Assembly (NCBI GenBank): GCA_965240325.2
Contig: OZ251244.1
Location: 310,001 to 374,000, forward strand
DNA from: Rebecca billardiae RCC1528
Taxonomy: Eukaryota; Haptophyta
DNA: 64,000 nucleotides
Direction of reading: 5' to 3'
Positions 9,647 to 20,000 of the stretch are shown here, one piece after another. Position numbers and translations under genes: made by a program. The notes under the pieces are model-generated. The model was not told where the DNA came from. It did not search any database and saw nothing but the letters and a program-made list of their open reading frames with translations. Each line of letters opens with the position of its first letter. Position 1 is the first letter of the stretch.

Positions 9647-9942
9647 GCCGCTGCTTGCAGCTTGGAGGGGGTATGTGGCGGGATGCGTTCGATGGCGGAC
9701 CATGGATACCGCGGCACAGTGGTCACAGTGGAGTTGGACGGCGGCCTCAGCAGTGATGTGCGCTAGCTGATGACGATCGAAGGCAGCCAGGCTCGCCGTC
9801 TCGCGCTGTGTAGTGTGTCACAGCGCAAGATTCCGGGTAAGTGTCCGCGACTCGGGTAGTGTCCTCCGAGTCCGGTGCGGCGGTGCCTATGGGAGTCCGT
9901 TGGCCAGTGCACGACCGCGCACGACGACCAGTGCGCGATATT
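9647..9942. promoter_or_regulatory. Spacer with duplicated upstream region of the RCC1 array
   Basis: The part from about 9880 to 9942 (ATGGGAGTCCGTTGGCCAGT to GCGATATT) repeats the sequence directly upstream of paralogue 2. It probably is the ancestral promoter/5' UTR of paralogue 3, now separated from that gene by the fold-back element. Confidence 0.55.
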
Positions 9943-10840
9943 GACACTGGCCCACAGGGGGGGGTTCCGAATTGGTCCCCCGACCTCGGGCTCGATGGCT
10001 GCCGCACGTGCGTGCCCAGCGTGCCTCGCGCGTGTACGTGCACGGTAGGGCGTCCCGACAGCGGCGGGGTGGCGTAGATGGTCGCATGGGAGGTGCATCC
10101 GTGTGTCGGAGACGTCTCGGCGCCTCGGTGGCGTGCCCACACCTCTCCTTGTCGCCGCTTGCCTGCTGCGTGCTCGGCCAGCCGTTTGGAGTGCACGCCT
10201 GCACGTGCACGGCCAGTGTCGGGCGGATCGAGCCGTAGCGAGTGTGCTTGCGGGTACTCCCACCCGATGCGGCTCTCTGCCGCCGTCGTAGTAGCTCTCG
10301 TGCATCAATCCCAAGCCGTGCACTCCAACCCACGACGTGTTCAGTGTTGTCATGGTGGTACACCACATGCTGTCCAGTTTTATTTTCAAATAGCGCATTT
10401 CTGATGCGATTCCTGGGCAATGTTCGCGAGCATGTTGGGCGCATGCCCGACTAGATTCGGCAGGTTCCAGGACACGCGCGAGGGCTTGCGACGGCGGCAG
10501 AGAGCCGCATCGGGTGGGAGTACCCGCAAGCACACTCGCTACGGCTCGATCCGCCCGACACTGGCCGTGCACGTGCAGGCGTGCACTCCAAACGGCTGGC
10601 CGAGCACGCAGCAGGCAAGCGGCGACAAGGAGAGGTGTGGGCACGCCACCGAGGCGCCGAGACGTCTCCGACACACTGATGCACCTCCCATGCGACCATC
10701 TACGCCACCCCGCCGCTGTCGGGACGCCCTACCGTGCACGTACACGCGCGAGGCACGCTGGGCACGCACGTGCGGCAGCCATCGAGCTCGAGGTCGGGGG
10801 ACCAATTCGGAACCCCCCCCTGTGCAGGTGGGCCAGTGTC
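9943..10840. mobile_element. Fold-back element, 898 bp, arms of about 350 bp
   Basis: The left arm, 9943-10288, is the reverse complement of the right arm, 10489-10840. Differences are few: a 6-base insertion (near 10826), and single substitutions within the arms. The ends read GACACTGGCC and GGCCAGTGTC. A 200-base loop (10289-10488) separates the arms and has no recognisable gene. The element begins after the duplicated upstream region and stops one base before the ATG of RCC1 paralogue 3, so it looks inserted between promoter and start codon. Size and shape fit a fold-back transposon or a large MITE. No long target-site duplication is visible. Open frames running through the arms are by-products of the GC-rich palindrome. 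Confidence 0.85.
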
Positions 10841-10841
10841 A

Positions 10842-12338
10842 ATGGCTCCCCGCAACGAGCACGCACCGCGCGCACCGGCGGCACTATACCTCGCGGACAT
10901 GCCGCCCGAGGTCATCGAGCGCATACTCGCGGGCATGTCCGCGCTCCGCACACTGATGGCGGCCAACGCTACCTCTCGTATCTTCCGCGGCACGCCGGGC
11001 GGCCGCTCGCCGGTCGAGCACGCGCTGCGCGAGCGCGTGCGCGCGCGCGGGCACAAGCGCGCCCTTCCGGCCGCGCTGCCGCCCCACGTGTGCAGCTGGA
11101 CGTCCGAGCTGTTCGCTCGTGAGCGCGTGCTCCAGCTCGCGTGCACGCACCGCCATGTCGTCGCGTGCAGCCGCGCCGTGGCTCACGATTTCTTCCTGAC
11201 GAGCGCGTTTGTGGACGCAGAGGGCGGGCTGCACACGTGTGGCGAGTGGGAGGACGAGGGCAGCATGGGTCAGCCGACGGGGCAGTACCTCGCGCACATG
11301 GCACTGGGCCAAGGAGTCGGGGGCGAGTTTCTCGTGCCAACGCGTGTCGCCTCGCTCAGCGCAGTGCGCGTGGTCGCTGTGTCGGCTGGCAGTGAGCACC
11401 TGCTTGCGCTGAGCGAGGCCGGCGCCGTGTACGCGTGCTGCGACGACGACTTGTGCAACAACCTGGCGCTGGGCGCCCAGGCGCAGGGCCCAGGCAGGTT
11501 CGTGCCGGTGGACGCGCTGGACGCCGAGCGCGTCGTGTGCATCGCCGCTGGCTCAGTGCACAGCCTCGCGCTCACCGCTGCGGGCTGTGTGTACAGCTGG
11601 GGCCACAACGGCCGCGGCCAGCTCGGCCACGGCCACACGTACTCACGGCGAAAGCCGACGCGCATCGAGGCGCTGGATGGCGTGCGCGTGGGCGGTGTGG
11701 CGGCGGGCGGGGCACGCACGTTCGTGCTGTCCGTGCATGGCGCTGTCTACTCGTGCGGCGATGGCTCCAAGGGCCGTCTCGGCCACGGCAACTCTGGTGA
11801 TCGGCCCACGCCGAAGCGCATCGAGGCCCTTGCGGGCGTGCGCGCCGTGCACGTGAGCACGGGCGCTGTGCACAGCCTGGTGGTGGACTCTGAGGGAGGC
11901 GTGCACTCGTTCGGCTCAGGCGCTGGGGGCATGCTCGGGCATGGTGACCGCATGCCGCGTGAGCAGCCCACGCGCATCGAGGCGCTGGCGGGCGTGCGCG
12001 CAGTGAGTGCGTGTGCAGGCATTGGCTGCAGCGCTGTGCTGGGCGCGGAAGGCAGCCTGCACACGTTTGGGGACAACCAGGACGGTCAGCTCTGCGCGCC
12101 CGGCACTCCAGACCTATTGCTTCCGGTCCGTGTGCAGGCGTTCGAGCCAGCGCGTGTGCTGGACTGCGCTCTGTCGGACGTGCACGCGCTGTACGTCACA
12201 GCGGACGGGGCTGCGCACGCGTGCGGCATGGAGTCGGCAGCTCTCGGCCTCGGCATGAGCGCAGGTGACGTCGATGGCAATTATGCACTCGTCGACGATC
12301 CCGAGCGCATCGGCCAGCTGCCGCGCCTGAGGTGCTGA
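10842..12338 (+). CDS. F-box/RCC1-repeat protein, paralogue 3
   Basis: Single exon, 498 residues from MAPRNEH. The F-box-like segment (ADMPPEVIERILAGM) is followed by RCC1 blades such as SWGHNGRGQLGHGH, SCGDGSKGRLGHG, SFGSGAGGMLGHGD and TFGDNQDGQLC. The second blade is altered (ACCDDDLCNNLALG replaces the usual WG..GQLG pattern). The start follows the right arm of the fold-back element by a single base, so transcription must start in the element or read through it. In-frame codons continue upstream into the element, but homology with the other two copies ends at this ATG. Confidence 0.85.
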   Translation: MAPRNEHAPRAPAALYLADMPPEVIERILAGMSALRTLMAANATSRIFRGTPGGRSPVEHALRERVRARGHKRALPAALPPHVCSWTSELFARERVLQLACTHRHVVACSRAVAHDFFLTSAFVDAEGGLHTCGEWEDEGSMGQPTGQYLAHMALGQGVGGEFLVPTRVASLSAVRVVAVSAGSEHLLALSEAGAVYACCDDDLCNNLALGAQAQGPGRFVPVDALDAERVVCIAAGSVHSLALTAAGCVYSWGHNGRGQLGHGHTYSRRKPTRIEALDGVRVGGVAAGGARTFVLSVHGAVYSCGDGSKGRLGHGNSGDRPTPKRIEALAGVRAVHVSTGAVHSLVVDSEGGVHSFGSGAGGMLGHGDRMPREQPTRIEALAGVRAVSACAGIGCSAVLGAEGSLHTFGDNQDGQLCAPGTPDLLLPVRVQAFEPARVLDCALSDVHALYVTADGAAHACGMESAALGLGMSAGDVDGNYALVDDPERIGQLPRLRC

Positions 12339-13225
12339 GCAGCTACGGCATGCTGACTATATTATATCAGTAATAATAATTTAATATATAATAAACATGC
12401 ATATATATATTAATATGCCGTGCGTACATATCATATGATGGCTGGGCGGTATAATTTAAAACTAGTACTGCCGTCTCAGGGACTAGCTGGTTATCACGAA
12501 CAGTCCGAGTCGGGCGCACCCGGGCGAGCTAGGCCGGAGACTCTGGCATGCTGTCCGCGTCGTCTGAATTCTGATCGGACATCGGTCATCGGACGCCCAG
12601 TCAGCTTCGGTCATTCCTCGCAGATTAGTGTCGGCGTCCTTCGTCGACAGGAGCGCGGATGTCGGGTGGGCACAGCGTGCACGCCATGCTCGGCGCTCGC
12701 CGCGATTCTCCTCTTGTGCGAGTGCGGACGTGCGCTAGTTGACGCCAATGCGGCGCGCAATGTTGAGGCAGAGGCAGACCGCCGCGCTCGTGAGCCTCTT
12801 GACGACGTGTCCGCGAATGCGGCAGGAGCGCCGAGTGTGGGCGCGCTGTCGGCGTGGGTCCTCGAGTACGACACCCGGCAACGGGTCGAGTGGGATGGAG
12901 ACGGTGGTCGCGGCTGCGGTACGCTTGGGCGAGGGGCTCATCCTTGCGGGTGCGGAGGTGCGGGCGGGGCGGGAGGGAGGGTCTCGTACTGGAAGGCGCG
13001 CCCGTTCGCGTCAAACCGCAGTAGCAATGGCGCAGTCTGCAGCCGGACCGTACCGGACCAACCCCTCCCCCGCTTGTCGGGGGGGGTGTCCGGGGCGTAG
13101 GTCCGGGTCTGCAGACTGAGCAATGGCGCCCTTCGCCGGATCCCCGCACCGATTGAGCAGTCCGGTGCGGGGATCCGGCGCGGAGCGCCGAGCGAGCCGG
13201 CCCGGAACGCTGCTCGCTTTGAACG
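12339..13225. other. Intergenic region with AT-rich patch and hairpins
   Basis: 12355-12420 is markedly AT-rich (possible 3' end signals of the array). The rest is GC-rich with no convincing gene. Two inverted repeats lie close to the next start: an imperfect one around 13033-13118 and a perfect 18-base stem at 13134-13180. Confidence 0.6.
13134..13180. repeat. Perfect 18-bp inverted repeat upstream of C2 gene
   Basis: Arm CGCCGGATCCCCGCACCG (13134-13151) is repeated in reverse complement at 13163-13180 with an 11-base loop, ending 45 bases before the ATG at 13226. It could form a strong hairpin in a 5' UTR or be a palindromic protein-binding site. Confidence 0.8.
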
Positions 13226-16200
13226 ATGGTGGCGGCGGTGGACTGGGCCGACGCGCTGGCGAGCGGTGGCGGCACGCTGACGCTCACGGCGATCCGCTGC
13301 TCGCACCTGCGCCGCCGACCGAGGGGCCCGTCGGCGCCCGACCCGTACGTGCGCCTCGTCTGCGTCCCCGCGGCGCTGGCCGCGTCCGTAACGGCCGCCA
13401 ACGAGGCGCGCGGCGGCGGCGTGTGCTCGACCGTCCGGCCGGCGACGACGAGCCCCGAGTGGGGCGGCGAGCGGCTCGTGCTGCAGATCCCGGAGCCGGA
13501 CAAGCGCACCGGGCCGTGGGCCGTGCGCCTCGAGGTGTGGGACCAGGAGCCCGCCGACGCCCGCCGCTCGCTCGGCCACGTCTCCGACCTGCTGAGCGGC
13601 GCGGCGGGTGCAGGGATGAGCCGCCACCGCTGGATCGGCTCGGATGGCGCGTGGAGCGGGCAGGGGCTCGAGCTGTACCTGGAGGGCTCGAACACCACCG
13701 TCGAGCGCTACCAGACCGCCGTCGACTTCGCCTTCCAGCTCCTCCCCGCCACCGCGAGCTCGGCGGCGGTCGCATCGTCCGCGCGCGCTCTGACCGCAGC
13801 CGAGCGCGCCGCGGAGCTGGAGCAGGTGGAGGCGCGGCGGGCCGAGGCGGCGCGGGCGCAGCGGGAGCAGGCGGCGCGCGCGGACGCGGGGCCGCCGCCC
13901 GATCGCCTCGTGATCACGCGCCTCGAGTGCCACCACCTGCGCAACCGCGACATGGACCGCACCGCCTCCGCCTCCGCCCTCTCGGCCGGCGCCGCCGCGG
14001 CCGGCGCTGCAAGGGGCTCGGGCGCGCGCCGCGACGCGGCAGCGAGCGACCCGTTCGTGTGCGTGAGCGTGCCGGCGGCGGAGGGGCGCGTCGAGGCGCG
14101 GACGAGCGTGCTGCACAACCGCTCCAACCCGGTGTGGACCACGCCGCTCGTCATCACGCTCCCCGCCGAGCTGCCCGCGCTGAAGCTGAAGCAGCGCGAG
14201 AGCCGCTCGGCGGCCGCGGCCGCGCCCGATGCAGCAGCGGTGGGTGGCGGCGCGCTCGCGTCCGCGTCGGCGGGGGCCGCGCCCGTGTTCGCCTGGGCGG
14301 TGCCCGGCGTGTGCGTCGAGGTGTTCGACCACGACGAGGAGGACGCGGCGGCGGGCGACCACGCCAGCGCCGGCGTGCCGCTCGGCGTGCCCACCGCCGC
14401 GCGCCAGCCCGGAGTCCCCCCGGCCGGCGCGCAGCCCTTGGGGCGCGTGCGCGCACTCACGCTGTGGGCGCCGCCGCCGCTGCGCGCGGAGCCGACACCG
14501 CCGCAGCCGCCGCCGCAGCAGGCGGAGGCATCGGTGCAGCACGAGCTCGAGGGGAGCTCGGCAGAAGTGACGCGCGGCCTCACCAAGCTGAGCATGGCCT
14601 TCGTTCTGCTCCGACCGGGTGAGCCGATGCCTCCGCCGCCCGCCGCCGCGCCCGCCGCCGCGCCCGCCGCCGCGCCGCCGCCGCCGCCGCCGCCGCTCGG
14701 CCCGAACTGCTTCTTCGTGCGCACGCAGTCGCTGCACGTCGAGGGCATCGCCGCGCCGCTGCCGCCGTACGCGCAGGTGCTCATCCGCGTGCGCGCGTGG
14801 GGCGCGGCGGGGCCAGTCCTCAGCCCTCCAGTGCACCTCGCGCGCTCCGGCGCCGCGCGCGGCGGCGCGGGCGACAACACGCAAGTGCCTCCGCTGGTCG
14901 TGGATCCGGGCGCCGTGCTGCGCGCCGCGGCGATGGCGGAGGCGGAGGCGAGCGCCGCCGGCGCGTCCGCCGAGGCGCCGCGCTCGTCCCCGCCGCGCGG
15001 CGCGGCTGTGGGCGCGGGCCCAGCGCGGGGAACCGACGTCGCCCCACTAGCCGACGATGCGCGCGTGGTGTGCGCACGCAGCCCGCGCCCACAGCCACTG
15101 CTCCTGCGCAGCCGCGCCGCGCCCGCGCCCGCCGTGCGGGCGGCCACTGGCCGCAGGCGTGCGATGCTCCCTGCGCCGTGCGTGTTGCGCCACGTGCCTC
15201 CGCCGCGCGTGCCGCGCCGGCGGCGGGGGGGTCCAGGCGCGCCCGTCGCGCGCACGCCCCGCGCGCCCGCGCGGTGGCCCGCGCGCCGCCCAAACCGCCG
15301 CCCCCCGCCCGCCCGCACGCCGCCCGCTGCCTCGGTCTGCGCCCGCAGCTGCGCATCGAGGCGCTCGAGCCGCCGCCGCCCGGCTCGGCCGCATCGGCGG
15401 CGCAGTCCGCGCGCGTGCTCGCCAGCGGCGACCTCGAGCTCGTGGGGCTGGTCGCGGCGTCGGGTGGCACCGCAGAGGGCGAGGAGGAGGCGGAAGCGGC
15501 GGCCGGCGGCCGTGCTGCCGACGCGTCGCCCGGCGGCGGCAGCATGGCCGCCGCCGCCGGTGGCTCGGCCGGTGCACCGAGCGCCGCCGCCGCGCTGCCG
15601 CCGCCCGTGAGCACCCGCTTCGCCGTGCCGCTGCTCGACGCGCGCACCGGCGAGCGCGTCGGCTGGGCGCACGTGCGCATGCGCGGCCTCAGCGCCCTTG
15701 CCCGGCTTGCGGAGGCCACCGCGGTGTCGCTACCAGAGCTGCGCGCCGCGGTGCGCGCGGAGAGCGCCGGCGCCGACGCGGCGCGTGCCCTGCGGGAGCG
15801 CCGGCGCCAGGAGGCGGCCGCGGCGCAGGGCAAGCTGGACGCGCAGGCGCCGCGCGTGCGCGGCGCGGACGCTTCGAAGCGCGCCCTCGAGGCGAAGCTG
15901 CATGCACTCACCGACCCGAACAGCGCGCAGCTGCAGCTGCCGGCGCGCGGCGGCGGCGCGCGCGACGAGATCGCCGAGCTGCGTGCGCGGCACGCCGCCG
16001 CGCGCCGCGAGCACGCCGGCGCGGTCGAGCGCATCTCGCGCGTGCTCGGCGAGTGCGCGCAGCTCGAGGCTGAGATCGAGCGGCTCCGGCAAGAGGACGC
16101 GCGGCGCGTCGAGGCGCTCGTGGCGCGCCGCGCGGCGCCCACCAGCTTTGTCTACATCCGCACCTCGCACAGCGGGGCAGGGGCGAACGCGGCGGCTGGC

Positions 16201-16269
16201 GGTCGCGGTGCTGCGCGCAGTCGTGGCGCGGGTGCTGCCGATGCCCGCGCGGCGACGGTGCTCACGTGA
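13226..16269 (+). CDS. Multi-C2-domain protein with C-terminal coiled coil
   Basis: Two exons, 13226-15067 and 15349-16269, give about 920 residues. The intron (281 bases, phase 0, GTGTGCGC...CCGCAG) is required because the frame changes. A first C2-like domain (about 15-150) shows LTLTAIRCSHL, DPYVRLVCV and VRLEVWDQE; a second (about 225-405) shows LVITRLECHHL, DPFVCVSV, VWTTPLVITLP and VEVFDHDEED. A poly-Pro/Ala stretch follows, then a third beta-rich segment after the intron (LRIEALE, GERVGWAHVRM). Residues about 760-890 are Arg/Ala/Glu-rich and helical, predicted coiled coil. C2 domains bind membranes, often with calcium; some loop aspartates are visible but full sets are not confirmed. 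Likely a membrane-associated scaffold. A donor three bases upstream (15065) is also possible. Confidence 0.7.
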
Positions 16270-17159
16270 TGAGCGGGCGGCGGCGTGGAGTGCGTGACTC
16301 CTGAGGCTGATGAGGCGGCGCGCGCATGACGATGGCGATCGACAGTGCTGAGTGCATTGTGACTCGGACGCCGAGTCGTGCACTATGACGGACCGGACGC
16401 TCGTCAGTACCGCAGTACATACGTACGACTCGTTACCGGTAGCGTCGTCGTCACTACTAGGACGAGCGCGCATATATATCTTGATGTAGTGGTCCGCGCG
16501 GTCCGCGCCGAGCGCGCGAGTTACCAGTCTGGACGTGGCGGACACTCACTCACTAGACGATGGCGATCGCCGAGTAGTACCGCCGCGATGATACATATCG
16601 TCATCATCGGCAGGGTCGCCGGCCCGACGCAGGTCGTCCAGCGCGTCGTCAGCTAAGCAGCGCAGCAGCAGCAGATATCATCGTCGTCGTCATCGATCTG
16701 CTGATGCTGACGACGACGAGCCTGCACTTGCACTGACTTGCAGGCGCGCGCGGCGCCGGCCAGCTCACCGCGAGCAGGCACATCAGCTCTGTCAGCTGCC
16801 GCTGAGGCCGGCAGACTACATCACCGACACGCGATGTCGTGAAGTTATAACTCACTTAACTGAAATAACTCAGTCGCCGCCGCGAGTCGACTGTCTCGAC
16901 TGACGACTCGGCTGCGGGCATCAGAATCAGTAGTAACTAATCGGGCGCGCCGGGCGGCCTGATGGCAGCACTCAGCAGGCTTCCCACCAGACATACAGTG
17001 GCGGTAGTGACGACTGCTCTGACGATGAACTCGTCGTCGTGATGCGCGCGCGGCGGCAGCAGATGAGTCGCGCGAGTCGTCGCGTCAGACCATCAGCGTG
17101 CCCGTCGCACATCCAGGAGTTGCGTCCTGCCGCCCGGGGCGCGGATGCGGCATCGATCA
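16270..17159. other. Intergenic region, no gene seen
   Basis: Between a plus-strand and a minus-strand 3' end. Moderately GC-rich, with short CGTCGT runs; no protein-like frame or clear repeat. Confidence 0.6.
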
Positions 17160-19529
17160 CTAGAACGGGCGGCAGCGGAGATCCGCCTCCGGATCACCGC
17201 TGCTGAGCACGGTGGACTCGGCGATGTGCATCATCTCGAGCAGCTCGGTCTGGTGGTCGAGCGCGCTCTCCTCGAGAAGCTCCCACCAGCAGTGCATGGG
17301 CGTGCGGCACACGCGCTGGCCGCACAGCATGTTGGCTGTGACCGCGGTGTGAATCAGCTCGCGCGCCTCGCCAGCCGATGTGCCCGGCACCGGCGGCGGC
17401 AGCGGCGTGCGGCGCGAGCCGACGGCCGGCGGCGGCCTGGCCTTGGACGCGTCGATGTCCACGTCGGGCTCGCGGTCGGACGCGCACAGCCAGCCCACCG
17501 CGCGCAGGTAGATGGCCTGCGCGTGCGCCTGCGCGCCCGGCAGATCGACAGCCGCCGCGTCGGTCGTCGCCCGGCCGCCGCCGCCCGCGTCCATGACCTG
17601 CTGCGAAGCGAGCGCGAAGGCTTGCGAGGAGACGTTGGCGAGGACGCGGTCCCAGCCCGTCCCTGGCGGCTGTCCCTGGAGCATGGCGCTCGTGGCGTGC
17701 GCGTGCGCGACGCCGAGGCTGTCGGGACCGTCGCAGTCCGCCGCCAGCTTGAGCAGAGCCCACCGGCAAAGCCCGAAACGCGCCGCGCCGTGCCCAAGCG
17801 CGGCCGCGAGCGCGCGCGCGTCCGCGCGCTCGTAAGCGTGCGCGTCCGCGTCGGCGCGAACGACGGCGCCAAAGCCCGGCTTCTTCTTCCGCTCGGCCTT
17901 CGAAGGCCCGTCACGCGCCAGCCGGTCGCGCACGGTCGCGCACACGTCGAGCGCGGCCGACGGCTCCCCGCGCGCCGCGCCTCGGAGCGCCGCCGCCTCT
18001 GCAGCGGCGAGCGCGGCACGCCGCGGCACCTCTGCCACAGTGCGGAGGCAGCTGTCGAGCGCGTCGCGCACGGCCTTGGGCACGGGCTCGCCGAGGCGCG
18101 CGGACGCGCGCTCGAGCCGGCCGAGCACGCCCTCCACCTCGATGCCCGGCGGCACGTACCCGAGGCCGTTCAGCGCGATCGAAAGTGCATGCGCAGCCTT
18201 GAGGTTGCCCGCGTCCGCGCGCAGGGCGGCGTCAGCTGCGTCCGCGGCGGCGCGGTGGGCGCCGAGCCTGTTCGCGCAGATGGCGCGGTTGCACAGCAGC
18301 GTCGTGTCCGCCGGCGTGAAGTGCAGCGCCAGCGCGTACGCCTCCGCCGCGCCGGCGAAGTCCGCCCCGCCGAAGCGCGCGCGCCCGAGCGCGCGGAAGC
18401 GCGCGGCGGCGCACGCGCACCGCAGCGCGTGCCGCAGCGCGCGCGCGAGCTGACAGAGCGCGTACGCGCGGTGCTGGAGGAGCGCGGCGCAGAGCTCGAA
18501 GGTGCCGATGCGGGACGCGGCAAGACGCGCGTCGCTCACCGTCTGCGGCTCGAACACGTCGAGCGCCGACCAGATCCGGTCGGTGGGCTCGGACGCAAAC
18601 TGCTTGCAGTCGGACAGGAAGTCGACGGCCGCCCACGCGGCGCGCGCCGCGCCGTCGTCGCCCGCGCGCACGAGCACGTGCGCGTGCGTCGGGCGGAAGA
18701 GCAGCGCGCGGAGCAGCGCCTGCGCGTGCGGCACGAACCCGCGCGGGAGCTTCTCGCCGAGCCCGTCCACGAAATCCTCGCTGATGCTCTCCACCGTGAA
18801 CGGGCCGCCGTTGACGCGCGGGTTGCGCTCGAACGGTCGCGCGCGTGCAAGCGAGCGGTCGTTGGGCAGGGTGGCGCGCAGCAGCTCGGTGGTTGCGCGC
18901 AGCAGGTGGCGCGCGGGGAGGTCGGCGATGGCGCCGGGCTGCAGCGCGCGCAGCATGACCAGCTCCTTGGGCAGCCGCACGAACTCCCGCGCATGCACCG
19001 ACGCACGGCCCGGCTCGTGCGCGCGAGCGGCGGCCGTCAGATCGCAGCCCGCGAGCGCGACGGATGGTGTGTCGCACAGGGAGGCGAAGAGGAGCCCGGC
19101 GCGGGGCGGGATCGGCGGGGAGAGCTCGCGCAGAGTCGAGCCATGCTCGACGCCTGCCGCGCGCAGCGCGCCGACCACCTCGTCGGGGAGCAGCGCGTCG
19201 CTCGGCGCGGCGCCGAGCAGAGCGAGGCGGCGGAGACCGTCGGCGTGCGCGGCGTCGCGCGCCGCCGAGCACGTCGCGCCGAGCGCGAGGACGTCCCGCG
19301 CGTGCGGGAGTGATGCGAAGATCGCATCGCCGCCCGGCGTACCGAGCACGGCGTCGAGTGTCGCCACCGTCGCGCCGGCGCTCGCATCCGTCGGCGGCGG
19401 CGCGCGCGGGGGCGTCGGCGCGCGCGCAGACGCGCCTGGCTTGGTCGCCGCGGGCTCGGGAGTGCCGTACGTACCGCCACGCGGCGGCGAGTTCGCGAGC
19501 GTCTGGGCGGAGCCGAGGATCGCGGGCAT
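17160..19529 (-). CDS. F-box-like and TPR repeat protein
   Basis: Single exon, 789 residues from MPAILGSAQ; an upstream in-frame ATG at 19652 is possible, but further upstream the frame runs into a TA microsatellite. An Ala/Pro-rich N-terminus leads to an F-box-like helix set at about 58-90 (LDAVLGTPGGDAIFASLP, LGATCSAARDA). TPR-type repeats lie near 370-440 (ALGRARFGGADFAGAAEAYA, LLCNRAICANRLGAHRAAA, AALRADAGNLKAAHALSIAL). TPRs bind proteins such as Hsp90 or Hsp70; the F-box suggests coupling to a ubiquitin ligase. The remaining helical sequence was not recognised. The stop TAG is at 17160-17162. Confidence 0.7.
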   Translation of the reverse strand: MPAILGSAQTLANSPPRGGTYGTPEPAATKPGASARAPTPPRAPPPTDASAGATVATLDAVLGTPGGDAIFASLPHARDVLALGATCSAARDAAHADGLRRLALLGAAPSDALLPDEVVGALRAAGVEHGSTLRELSPPIPPRAGLLFASLCDTPSVALAGCDLTAAARAHEPGRASVHAREFVRLPKELVMLRALQPGAIADLPARHLLRATTELLRATLPNDRSLARARPFERNPRVNGGPFTVESISEDFVDGLGEKLPRGFVPHAQALLRALLFRPTHAHVLVRAGDDGAARAAWAAVDFLSDCKQFASEPTDRIWSALDVFEPQTVSDARLAASRIGTFELCAALLQHRAYALCQLARALRHALRCACAAARFRALGRARFGGADFAGAAEAYALALHFTPADTTLLCNRAICANRLGAHRAAADAADAALRADAGNLKAAHALSIALNGLGYVPPGIEVEGVLGRLERASARLGEPVPKAVRDALDSCLRTVAEVPRRAALAAAEAAALRGAARGEPSAALDVCATVRDRLARDGPSKAERKKKPGFGAVVRADADAHAYERADARALAAALGHGAARFGLCRWALLKLAADCDGPDSLGVAHAHATSAMLQGQPPGTGWDRVLANVSSQAFALASQQVMDAGGGGRATTDAAAVDLPGAQAHAQAIYLRAVGWLCASDREPDVDIDASKARPPPAVGSRRTPLPPPVPGTSAGEARELIHTAVTANMLCGQRVCRTPMHCWWELLEESALDHQTELLEMMHIAESTVLSSGDPEADLRCRPF

Positions 19530-19780
19530 CGTTCCGACGGAGGGCTGGCTGAGGCGGCGAACGCGGGGGCGGCGAGGTTCAAGCCTCCCGCTGCGTGCTC
19601 TGTGCTGGTCGGCAGTCGGCACCGCGGCACGGAGAGCGTGACCAACCGTCATTCCGCTGTCGCGTGCGTGCCGTTCGAACGTGGTGATCAAGAGTCCCCG
19701 GACGCACCGAACCCGCCGTGAGATGAAGTAGGATCGGAACATCTGAAGTGACAATTCGTGTTCCCCATAAAATAACATCG

Positions 19781-19781
<1 letters not shown>

Positions 19782-19875
<94 letters not shown>
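19782..19875. repeat. (TA)n microsatellite, about 94 bp
   Basis: Uninterrupted TA dinucleotides between the 5' side of the F-box/TPR gene and the next minus-strand gene. Length is likely variable between strains and error-prone in assembly. Confidence 0.95.
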
Positions 19876-19878
<3 letters not shown>

Positions 19879-20000
19879 GTCAACAGTAGTTGACTACAGT
19901 AGTGATGACTGATGAGAACAGACTATATGAGGACGATGATGCGACCACCTCACCGAGACCCCGACGATGACAATATTCATGCTGTCGTCAGATGTCGTGA

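Noticed and set aside
9747-11146. Open frames running through the fold-back element
   Set aside because: They exist in mirrored form in both arms, as expected from an inverted repeat, and show no protein family.
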